Assembly: GCF_009760915.1 (NCBI RefSeq)
Contig: NZ_VIDQ01000074.1
Location: forward strand, 1-37,104
Source: Azohydromonas aeria
GTDB taxonomy: Bacteria > Pseudomonadota > Gammaproteobacteria > Burkholderiales > Burkholderiaceae_C
DNA: 37,104 nt
Direction: 5' to 3'
The notes below the pieces were generated by a model. That model saw nothing but the letters and a program-made list of their open reading frames with translations. It was not told where the DNA came from and made no database searches. The translations under genes were made by a program, and so were the position numbers. This document shows, piece by piece, positions 22,696 through 29,948 of this stretch; position 1 is the stretch's first letter, and each line of letters opens with the position of its first letter.

Positions 22696-23703
22696 ATGCA
22701 AGGCATCGCCCTTCGCGCCCCCGGCGGCCTGGACCGGCTGGAAGCCATCGACCTGCCCGACCCCGGCGCCCCTGGCGCGGGCCAGATCCGCGTCAGGCTG
22801 CAGGCCAGCTCGCTCAACTACCACGACTACGCCGTGGCGCTGGGCGCGATCCCGGCGGCCGACGGCCGCATCCCCATGTCCGACGGCGCCGGCATCGTCG
22901 AGGCCGTGGGCGACGGCGTCGCGGAGTTCGCCGTGGGCGACCTCGTGGTGTCGTGCTTCTTCCCGACCTGGCTCGACGGCCGGCCGCCCCTGGACAACTT
23001 CTCGCTCACGCCCGGCGACGGCATCGACGGCTACGCGCGCGAGGCCGTGGTCACGCCCGCCACCTGGTTCACGCGCGCGCCGCGCGGCTGGAACGCCGCC
23101 GAGGCCGCCACGCTCACCACCGCCGGCCTGACCGCCTGGCGCGCACTGGCGGTCGAGGGCGAGCTGAAGGCCGGCGACACGGTGCTGGTGCAGGGCAGCG
23201 GCGGCGTCTCGGTGTTCGCGCTGCAGCTGGCCAAGGCCATGGGCGCCACGGTGATTGCCACGTCGTCCTCGGACGCCAAGCTGGAGCGGCTGCGCGCCCT
23301 GGGCGCCGACCACGGCATCAACTACAAGACGCAGCCCAACTGGGGCCGCGCCGTGCGCGACTGGACCGGCGGCCAGGGCGTGGACCATGTCGTGGAAGTG
23401 GGCGGGCCGGGCACGCTGCCGCAGTCGATCGAAGCCGTGCGCCTGGGCGGCTGCATCGCCTTCGTGGGCGTGCTCACCGGCCTGGGCGGCGACGTGCCCA
23501 CCGCGCTGCTGATGGCGCGCCAGGCGCGGCTGCAGGGGCTGATCGTGGGCAGCCGCCGGCACCAGCAGGAGTTCGTGCGCGCCCTGGACGCCACCGGCCT
23601 GCGCCCGGTGATCGACTCGACCCATGCGCTCAAGGACCTGGCCGCCGCCTTCCGCCACCAGGGCGCCGGGGCGCATTTCGGGAAGGTGTGCGTGGCGATC
23701 TGA
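22696..23703 (+). CDS. Zinc-free medium-chain dehydrogenase/quinone oxidoreductase
   Basis: A 335-residue NAD(P)-dependent reductase of the medium-chain superfamily. The GroES-like half has SSLNYHDYAVALG near residues 35-47; the usual catalytic-zinc Cys and His and the structural four-Cys loop are absent, as in quinone-reductase-like members. The nucleotide-binding half has VLVQGSGGVSVFALQLAKAMGA near 165-186. GDGIDGYAREAVV and FVGVLTG are also typical. AAGGGAG precedes the ATG at 22696. No operon partner is seen: toxin gene 73 bp upstream, convergent BLUF gene downstream. The substrate is unknown. Confidence 0.88.
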   Translation: MQGIALRAPGGLDRLEAIDLPDPGAPGAGQIRVRLQASSLNYHDYAVALGAIPAADGRIPMSDGAGIVEAVGDGVAEFAVGDLVVSCFFPTWLDGRPPLDNFSLTPGDGIDGYAREAVVTPATWFTRAPRGWNAAEAATLTTAGLTAWRALAVEGELKAGDTVLVQGSGGVSVFALQLAKAMGATVIATSSSDAKLERLRALGADHGINYKTQPNWGRAVRDWTGGQGVDHVVEVGGPGTLPQSIEAVRLGGCIAFVGVLTGLGGDVPTALLMARQARLQGLIVGSRRHQQEFVRALDATGLRPVIDSTHALKDLAAAFRHQGAGAHFGKVCVAI

Positions 23704-23732
23704 GCGTCGGCAGCCGGCGGAGCGCGGCCGGC

Positions 23733-24194
23733 CTACGCCTGGCGCTGCGCCAGCCCGTTGTTGACGCTGTAGTGCCGCAGCATCTCCAGCGCCACGCCGG
23801 GCCGGGCCTGCAGCGCGCGCTCGTCGAAGCCCTGGCGCACGAAGGGCGCGAAATCCGCCGGCACGGCCAGGCCGCGCAGTCCCTGCAGGTCCAGCCGCCG
23901 GCAGCCCAGGTGCCATTGCGAGAAGGCGCGAACGGCGACGGGCTCGTGCGCCAGCAGGTAGAGATCCTTGTGGCGCGGGTCCGCGGCGATGCGCCCGTAG
24001 GCCGCCTGCAGAGCCTCCTCCTCGCCTTCGAGCACCTGCATGAAGCCGCCGTTCGAGTACAGCAGCATGCCGGTCAGGCCCTGCTGCCGGTTGTTGCGTA
24101 CCGAAACCTCCAGGATGTCCCGCAACTCGTGCTCGATGTTCGCGAGGGTCTCGCCGGTGGCGGAACTGATGTAGATAAGCTGGCTCAGGGGCAT
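23733..24194 (-). CDS. BLUF-domain blue-light sensor, downstream copy
   Basis: A 153-residue protein consisting of a single BLUF flavin domain (about residues 4-97) and a helical tail. The photocycle residues are present: Tyr8 in LIYISSA, Asn35 in SVRNN, Gln53 in FMQVLEGEEE and Trp94 in FSQWHLG. Where most members have Met two residues after the Trp, this one has Leu96. No output domain is fused, so it should act through a partner protein, as short BLUF proteins do. GAGG precedes the ATG. It lies 46 bp after a second BLUF gene in the same direction. Confidence 0.92.
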   Translation of the reverse strand: MPLSQLIYISSATGETLANIEHELRDILEVSVRNNRQQGLTGMLLYSNGGFMQVLEGEEEALQAAYGRIAADPRHKDLYLLAHEPVAVRAFSQWHLGCRRLDLQGLRGLAVPADFAPFVRQGFDERALQARPGVALEMLRHYSVNNGLAQRQA

Positions 24195-24240
24195 GCATCC
24201 TCAGGGCAAGCCCCGGGCCCGTCCCCCGGCAACGCCCTGG

Positions 24241-24723
24241 TCAGGCCGCCATCAGCCCGTTGCTGCGGCTGTACAGGCGCAGCAGTTCCAGCGCCGCGCC
24301 GGGCCGGGCGCGCAGCCGGGCCTCGTCGAAGCCCTCGAGGCAAAAGGCGGCCAGCGGCGGCGGCAGCGCGGCGGCGGCCGCACCCTCTTCGTCCAGCCGG
24401 CGGAAGGCCATGGCCCATTGCGGGAAGCTCCGCGCCTCGGTTGGGCCGTGCAGCAGCGTCGTCACGCGGCTGTGGCGCGGGTCCCGGCGGATGCGCGCGA
24501 ACAGGCCCTCCACGGCAGCCCCCTCTCCCTCCAGCAGTTGCATGTAGCCGCCGTGGGCGTACAGCAGCATCCCCGTGATGCCGGCGGCCGGGTTGTGGCG
24601 CACGCTCTGCGCCAGCAGCGCCCGCAGCTCGGCCGGTGTCGGTCCGAGGCCGCTGGCCATGCTGATGTAGACGAGGCGGTGCAGGGACAAGGAGCGGCTC
24701 CAGCCGTATCGGGAAGCCGCCAT
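24241..24723 (-). CDS. BLUF-domain blue-light sensor, upstream copy
   Basis: A 160-residue single BLUF-domain protein. Key residues are Tyr19 in LVYISMA, Asn44 in SVRHNPAAGITGML, Gln62 in YMQLLEG, Trp103 and Met105 in FPQWAMAF, so the full photocycle set is present. The tail (FCLEGFDEARLRARPGAALELLRLYSRSNGL) strongly resembles that of the adjacent copy, supporting origin by duplication. The start at 24723 is chosen over 24777 because it gives a normal N-terminus; the extra residues upstream look like leader sequence. The two copies differ enough to be an old duplication. Confidence 0.9.
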   Translation of the reverse strand: MAASRYGWSRSLSLHRLVYISMASGLGPTPAELRALLAQSVRHNPAAGITGMLLYAHGGYMQLLEGEGAAVEGLFARIRRDPRHSRVTTLLHGPTEARSFPQWAMAFRRLDEEGAAAAALPPPLAAFCLEGFDEARLRARPGAALELLRLYSRSNGLMAA

Positions 24724-24737
24724 TGTTCCGGGCCTGT

Positions 24738-24755
24738 CCTGCCCCCAGGGGCAGG
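24738..24755. terminator. Stem-loop between cupin and BLUF genes
   Basis: CCTGCCCC (24738-24745) pairs with GGGGCAGG (24748-24755) with a very tight loop. It lies after the cupin stop and before the BLUF start on the minus strand. A second small hairpin (TGCACG/CGTGCA, 24790-24808) is in the same gap. Either could end the aroG-cupin transcript; no T-run follows. Confidence 0.3.
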
Positions 24756-24831
24756 GCCCGCGTGCCGTGTCCGGCACCGGCGGTACGAATGCACGTGGAA
24801 ACCGTGCACGTGGCGGCGGCGCCGGAGCGGC

Positions 24832-25323
<492 letters not shown>

Positions 25324-25335
25324 GGCGGCGGGAAC

Positions 25336-26466
25336 TCAGCTCGCCAGCGCGCGCCGCGCCGCCACCGCGTCCGCCAGCCGGCGCAGCACGCCCGCGGTCT
25401 GGGCCCAGCCGATGCACGCGTCGGTGATGGAGACGCCGCGCTGCAGCGCCACGCCGGGCTTGAGGTCCTGGCGGCCTTCCTCCAGGTGGCTCTCGATCAT
25501 CAGCCCGGCAATGCGGCGCTCGCCCGCGGTGATGCGCGCCGCGATGTCGCCGGACACCTCGATCTGGCGGCGGTGCTGCTTGGCCGAGTTGGCATGCGAG
25601 CAGTCCACCATCAGCGTCTCGCGCAGGCCCGCCTTGGCCAGCGCGGCGCAGGCGGCGTCGATGCTGGCGGCATCGAAGTTGGGCCCGCGCGAGCCGCCGC
25701 GCAGAATGACGTGGCAGTCCTGGTTGCCGCGCGTCTCGAAGATCGCGGCCTGGCCCATCTTGGTCATGCCCATGAAGGCGTGCGAGGCGGCCGCCGCCTG
25801 CAGCGCGTCCACCGCCACCTGCACCCCGCCGTCGGTGCCGTTCTTGAAGCCCACCGGGCAGCTCAGGCCCGAGGCCAGCTGGCGGTGGCTTTGACTCTCC
25901 GTCGTGCGCGCGCCGATGGCGCCCCAGCTCACCACGTCGGCGATGTACTGCGGGCTCAGCAGGTCCAGGAACTCGGTGCCGCAGGGCAGGCCCAGCGCCG
26001 AGATTTCCAGCAGCAGCTCGCGCGCTTTCCTGAGCCCCTCGTTGATGCGGAAGCTGCCGTCCAGGCGCGGGTCGTTGATGAAGCCCTTCCAGCCGACCGT
26101 CGTGCGCGGCTTCTCGAAGTACACCCGCATCACCAGCAGCAGCTCGCCCTTGAGCTCCTCGTCCAGGGCCTTGAGCCGGTGCGCGTACTCCATGGCCTGG
26201 CCGTGGTCGTGGATCGAGCACGGGCCCACGACGACGAGCAGCCGGTCGTCGCGCCCGCGCAGCACGTCGGCCGCGGCATGGCGCGCGCGCTCCACCAGCG
26301 CCAGCACGGCGTCGGACACCGGCACCTCGTCGAGCAGCAGCGCCGGCGAGATCAGCGGGCGCACCGCGCCGATGCGCACGTCGTCGATGCGGGTGAGGTC
26401 CTGCGTGGCGTCGGCCGAGCCGGCCTCGCGGTCGTGGCGGGGGTCGTCGATGGAAGCTGCGCTCAT
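25336..26466 (-). CDS. aroG: 3-deoxy-7-phosphoheptulonate synthase, type I
   Basis: A 376-residue enzyme joining phosphoenolpyruvate and erythrose 4-phosphate in the first shikimate step. Motifs in order are VVVGPCSIHDHG near residue 80 with the metal-binding Cys, YFEKPRTTVGWKG near 118, LPCGTEFLD near 163, GARTTESQSHRQLASGLS near 190, PVGFKNGTDG, RGGSRGPNF and VDCSHANSAKQ. These match the E. coli AroF/G/H class. AGGACC precedes the ATG. N-terminal residues 1-45 include the regulatory segment found in feedback-inhibited forms; which amino acid inhibits it is not visible. A cupin gene follows 12 bp later. Confidence 0.95.
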   Translation of the reverse strand: MSAASIDDPRHDREAGSADATQDLTRIDDVRIGAVRPLISPALLLDEVPVSDAVLALVERARHAAADVLRGRDDRLLVVVGPCSIHDHGQAMEYAHRLKALDEELKGELLLVMRVYFEKPRTTVGWKGFINDPRLDGSFRINEGLRKARELLLEISALGLPCGTEFLDLLSPQYIADVVSWGAIGARTTESQSHRQLASGLSCPVGFKNGTDGGVQVAVDALQAAAASHAFMGMTKMGQAAIFETRGNQDCHVILRGGSRGPNFDAASIDAACAALAKAGLRETLMVDCSHANSAKQHRRQIEVSGDIAARITAGERRIAGLMIESHLEEGRQDLKPGVALQRGVSITDACIGWAQTAGVLRRLADAVAARRALAS

Positions 26467-26517
26467 GGGGTCCTGCCCTGTGGTGTTGTTGATTGGTGAT
26501 GCGTGGGGTGCCGCCCG

Positions 26518-27957
26518 TCAGAGCTCGAAGATCTTTCCGGGGTTGAGGATGTTCTTCGGGTCGAGCGCGCGCTTGATGACCTTCATCATCTCCACCGCGC
26601 CGGCGCCCGCCTCCTCGACCAGGAAGCCCATCTTGTGCAGCCCCACGCCGTGCTCGCCGCTGCAGGTGCCGTCCAGCCGCAGCGCGCGGTGCACCAGCTT
26701 GTGGTTCAGCGCCTCGGCGCGCGCGCGCTCGTCGGCGCTGTTCGGGTCGATCAGGTAGCCGAAGTGGAAGTTGCCGTCGCCGACGTGGCCGACCAGGAAG
26801 TACGGCAGCCCCGAGGCGTCCACCTCGGCGACCGATTCGAGCAGGCAGTCCGCCAGGCGCGAGATGGGCACGCAGGTGTCGGTGGACAGCGCGCGGCAGC
26901 CCGGGCGCGACTGGATCGCCGCGAAATACGCGTTGTGCCGCGCCGTCCACAGCCGCGTGCGCTCCTCGGGCGTGCTGGCCCACTCGAAGGCCTGGCCGCC
27001 GAACTCGGCCGCGATCTCCTGCACCGTCTCGGCCTGCTCCTTCACGCCCGCGGGCGAGCCGTGGAATTCCATCAGCAGCATCGGCTCCTCGCGCAGCCCC
27101 AGCTTCGCGTAGGCGTTGACCATGCGCACCGTGTTGGCGTCGATCAGCTCCACCCGGGCGATGGGCACGCCGATCTGGATGGTCTGGATCACGGTGCGGA
27201 CCGCGGCCTCGATGTCCGGGAAGGAACACACCGCCGCCGACACCGCTTCGGGCAGCGGATACAGCTTCAGCGTGATCTCGGTGATGACGCCCAGCGTCCC
27301 CTCGCTGCCCACCATCAGCCGCGTCAGGTCGTAGCCGGCGCTGCTCTTCCTGGCGCGCGTGCCGGTGCGGATGATTTTCCCGTCGGCGGTCACGACTTCC
27401 AGCGCCAGCACGTTCTCGCGCATGGTCCCGTAGCGCACGGCGTTGGTGCCGGAGGCGCGCGTGGCGCACATGCCGCCGATGGAGGCATCGGCGCCCGGGT
27501 CGATCGGGAAGAACAGGCCCGTGGACTTCAACTCGTCGTTGAGCCGCTTGCGCGTGATGCCGGGCTGCACGGTGACGGTCAGGTCGTCGGCGTCGATGGA
27601 CAGCACCCGGTCCATGCGCGAGACGTCCAGGCTGATGCCGCCCTGCACCGCCAGCAGGTGGCCTTCGAGCGAGGAGCCGGCGCCATAGGGAATCAGCGGC
27701 ACTTCATGCTGGCTGCACAGGGCGACCACCTCGGCCACCTCCGCGCTGCTCTCGGCGAACACCACCGCCGCCGGCGGCGGCACGCTGAAGGTGGACTCGT
27801 CGCTGCCGTGCTGCTCGCGCACGGCCTGCGCGGTGGAGCAGCGCGTGCCGAAGCGCGCCTGCAGCGCCTCGACCAGCGCCGGCGGCACCGCGCGCTGGCG
27901 GACCACGGGAAGCGACGCCAGCACGGCGGCGTCGCGCTCTGAAACCTGCTCTGACAT
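26518..27957 (-). CDS. FAD-linked oxidase, D-2-hydroxyacid (D-lactate-type) dehydrogenase
   Basis: A 479-residue GlcD/Dld-type flavoenzyme. The FAD-binding domain (about 55-235) has PYGAGSSLEGHLL, GGMCATRASGTNAVRYG and the SEGTLGVITEITLKLYP segment. The C-terminal half has the metal-ligand HVGDGNFHFG and EHGVGLHKMGFL, ending LDPKNILNPGKIFEL. It probably oxidises D-lactate or another D-2-hydroxyacid and passes electrons to cytochrome or quinone. GGAGA precedes the ATG at 27957; an upstream start adds 41 residues without similarity. It precedes aroG by 51 bp on the same strand. No iron-sulfur GlcF partner is present. Confidence 0.9.
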   Translation of the reverse strand: MSEQVSERDAAVLASLPVVRQRAVPPALVEALQARFGTRCSTAQAVREQHGSDESTFSVPPPAAVVFAESSAEVAEVVALCSQHEVPLIPYGAGSSLEGHLLAVQGGISLDVSRMDRVLSIDADDLTVTVQPGITRKRLNDELKSTGLFFPIDPGADASIGGMCATRASGTNAVRYGTMRENVLALEVVTADGKIIRTGTRARKSSAGYDLTRLMVGSEGTLGVITEITLKLYPLPEAVSAAVCSFPDIEAAVRTVIQTIQIGVPIARVELIDANTVRMVNAYAKLGLREEPMLLMEFHGSPAGVKEQAETVQEIAAEFGGQAFEWASTPEERTRLWTARHNAYFAAIQSRPGCRALSTDTCVPISRLADCLLESVAEVDASGLPYFLVGHVGDGNFHFGYLIDPNSADERARAEALNHKLVHRALRLDGTCSGEHGVGLHKMGFLVEEAGAGAVEMMKVIKRALDPKNILNPGKIFEL

Positions 27958-28313
27958 GGAGTTGTCTCCGGAGTAATGCACCGGCGCTCGCGGCCGGCTG
28001 GAGGAGCCGGGGACTATACGTCCGGGGTGCAAGCCCCCCGGACCCGGCCCGATCGTCACCCGCCGCGCGATCCGCCGCACCCCGGCACGGCGCCCAAAGC
28101 GTGGAAGATTCCCGCCGTAACGCGCCCGCTTACAGATTCAACAAGCTGAAAAGCACCCGGCCCCTCAACCCGCCGGCCGACGTGCCGAACACCCTCCCAG
28201 CACGCCGAAAGTTCAGTCCGCTTTTCGCTGCCCTGCAACCCAGGGCGACGGGAATGCCGGGCCGTGCCGGCCGCCGCCATCACGGGGATGGCGGCACTCC
28301 ATGGGATCGACCG
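27958..28313. other. 356-bp divergent intergenic region
   Basis: This gap separates the divergent oxidase and HEMTH-protein genes. No convincing -35/-10 pair, RNA gene or ORF is seen. The only structure noted is a hairpin at 28273-28295. Confidence 0.6.
28273..28295 (+). other. 5'-leader hairpin ahead of the HEMTH protein gene
   Basis: GCCGCCATC (28273-28281) pairs perfectly with GATGGCGGC (28287-28295) around a 5-nt loop. It ends 18 nt before the ATG at 28314, in a gene with no clear SD. A translation effect is conjecture. Confidence 0.4.
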
Positions 28314-29015
28314 ATGCGCTTCATGTCCTGGGGCCTGCGCCTCGCTGCGTCTGCGTTCTTGATGTCCGCCGCGGCAATAAGTCACGCCGCGCCGGCCACG
28401 GCGTCCGCCAATGCCGCGCCCAATACCGGCAATATTTCCGGTTTCTCCGGTTGCCAGCCCGTGGTGACCGTGCGTGCCCTGCCCCTGACTTTCACCGAAG
28501 ACAATTCCGGCGACGTGCGCACCGTCACGGCGCTGAACAGGAAATCCTCCCTGCCGCTGACGCAGCGCAGTTTCGGCCTGGGCTCGACCTACGCCGAAAG
28601 CCGCGTCACCGTCGGCTGGCGCAAGGACGCCCAGGGCTGCCCGGCGCTGGACCTGGAAGTGGGTTATCAAAAGACCACCGTGCACGTTGCCAGCGAGCTG
28701 CTGGAAAACCAGTGCGCCTTCGACCACGTGCGCCAGCACGAGATGACGCATATCGCCATCTACCGCCGCTGGCTGCAGGAATCGCCCGCGCGGCTGGGCG
28801 CGGTGTTCAAGGAACGTTTCAACACGCTGGCCGCGCTGGAACCGCAGCGCCGCAACCAGGAAACCGTCCGCCTCGCCCTGGAGGAGTTCGGCAAGGTGCG
28901 CGCGCAGCACGACGAATTCGACTCCGATGTCGAATATGCCCACAATCAAGCAGTATGTGGGCGCTTCATTCCTAAAATGCTGGATCGGCTGGAGAAGGAA
29001 GGCAAATTGCCTTGA
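28314..29015 (+). CDS. Secreted protein with HEMTH (HExxH) zinc-peptidase motif
   Basis: A 233-residue exported protein of unknown function. Residues 1-26 are a signal peptide, cleaved probably after SHA. Residues 142-146 read HEMTH within a helix FDHVRQHEMTHIAIYRRWL, the classic zinc-metalloprotease pattern, preceded by a beta-rich region (RVTVGWRKDAQGCPALDLEVGY). The glutamate third ligand could be in the later helix (FNTLAALEPQRRNQETV). It is reminiscent of DUF922-type families but I do not name it. An alternative ATG nine bases later is equally possible. The codon use is slightly less GC-extreme than neighbours. It is monocistronic, with its own terminator. Confidence 0.75.
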   Translation: MRFMSWGLRLAASAFLMSAAAISHAAPATASANAAPNTGNISGFSGCQPVVTVRALPLTFTEDNSGDVRTVTALNRKSSLPLTQRSFGLGSTYAESRVTVGWRKDAQGCPALDLEVGYQKTTVHVASELLENQCAFDHVRQHEMTHIAIYRRWLQESPARLGAVFKERFNTLAALEPQRRNQETVRLALEEFGKVRAQHDEFDSDVEYAHNQAVCGRFIPKMLDRLEKEGKLP

Positions 29016-29038
29016 GAGAGGGCCGACAATAAATTTAC

Positions 29039-29062
29039 AAGGCTGCTTCGGCAGCCTTTTTT
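29039..29062 (+). terminator. Intrinsic terminator
   Basis: GGCTGC (29041-29046), loop TTCG and GCAGCC (29051-29056) are followed by six T (29057-29062), with AA before the stem to pair with the first Ts. It lies 24 bp after the stop of the HEMTH-protein gene. This is a textbook rho-independent terminator with a stable UUCG tetraloop. Confidence 0.95.
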
Positions 29063-29121
29063 ATTGGCGCGTCAGTTGTGCAGGCTGTCAGCCAAAAGGG
29101 GCGTCATTCCCACTCCCCCTC

Positions 29122-29149
29122 CGTCATTCCCGCCTTCGCGGGAATGACG
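29122..29149. repeat. REP-like inverted repeat of the GTCATTCCCGC type
   Basis: CGTCATTCCCGC (29122-29133) pairs with GCGGGAATGACG (29138-29149) around CTTC. This core is a widely dispersed hairpin repeat in many proteobacteria. A broken partial copy, CGTCATTCCC, lies just before it at 29102-29111. A T-run at 29155-29160 may give some terminator activity. Confidence 0.85.
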
Positions 29150-29184
29150 CGGCATTTTTTGAGTGACTTGTGGCTTATGGCTTC

Positions 29185-29751
29185 TCAAGCAAACCCCCTG
29201 CTGAGAAACCTCGACCCCTTCAGCCCAAACCGCCACAACTCGTGCGCCGCCTTGCTGATGCCGATCCGCGGTCCCACCAGCAACTCCACCGGCTCCGGCG
29301 CGCCGGGCAGCAACTGGAACGGCGGCGCGTCCAGCGGCTGGCCGTCCAGCGCGCGCGTGATGCCCAGCGCCTGCGCCAGCCGCCCCGGCCCGGCGCACAA
29401 AAGCTCCACCTTGTCCTGGCCGCGGCGCTGGCGCATCAGCTCCAGCCCGTGCGTGGGCTCCAGCGCGCGGATCAGCACGCCCGCGCCATGTCCGGATTCG
29501 CGGCACACGAAGTTCATGCACCAGTGCATGCCGTAGGAGCGGTACACGTAGGCATGCGCCGGCGGGCCGAACATGCTGGCGTTGCGCGGCGTGGGCCCCG
29601 AGAAGGTGTGCGAGGCCGGGTCGGCCTGGTCGTAAGCCTCGGTTTCGACGATGCGCCCGCCCACGCCGTCGATGAGCAGCGTCACGCCGATGAGCTGCCG
29701 CGCCACCAGCAGGGAGTCGGCGGAGAAGTCGATGTCTGCAAGCACGGTCAT
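29185..29751 (-). CDS. mpg: DNA-3-methyladenine glycosylase (AAG/Mpg family)
   Basis: A 188-residue base-excision repair enzyme removing alkylated and deaminated purines. Family motifs are ARQLIGVTLL near residue 18, GRIVETEAYDQADPASHTFSGPTPRNASMF near 32-61 with the catalytic Glu and the intercalating region, HAYVYRSYGMHWCMNFVC near 65-82, GVLIRALEP near 91 and LCAGPGRLAQALGI near 115. The start at 29751 is chosen because homology begins there; an upstream ATG adds 72 residues of low-complexity sequence. Length is normal for the bacterial form. It is divergent from the alpha-2-macroglobulin gene across 197 bp, in which nothing else is seen. Confidence 0.93.
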   Translation of the reverse strand: MTVLADIDFSADSLLVARQLIGVTLLIDGVGGRIVETEAYDQADPASHTFSGPTPRNASMFGPPAHAYVYRSYGMHWCMNFVCRESGHGAGVLIRALEPTHGLELMRQRRGQDKVELLCAGPGRLAQALGITRALDGQPLDAPPFQLLPGAPEPVELLVGPRIGISKAAHELWRFGLKGSRFLSRGFA

Positions 29752-29948
29752 CGCGCCAGTATGGCCACGCGGCCCTGTCCCGCCCGGCGGCAAGGCCGCG
29801 CCCGGCACGCGCTCGCTCGGCGGTGTCCCGGCCGGAGAAAGCTCCTGGTTGCAACAGGACAAAAGCGGTTGCTTTCGCCCATGCCGCCGGTCGGCGCTGC
29901 CGCTACCGTGCGCGTTGCACCAGGGAAATCCACTCGGGGGAGAAGCGC

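Noticed and set aside
29122..29160. Second intrinsic terminator
   Set aside because: The hairpin is a dispersed REP-type sequence and the T-run is separated from the stem by five bases; termination is possible but not its main identity.
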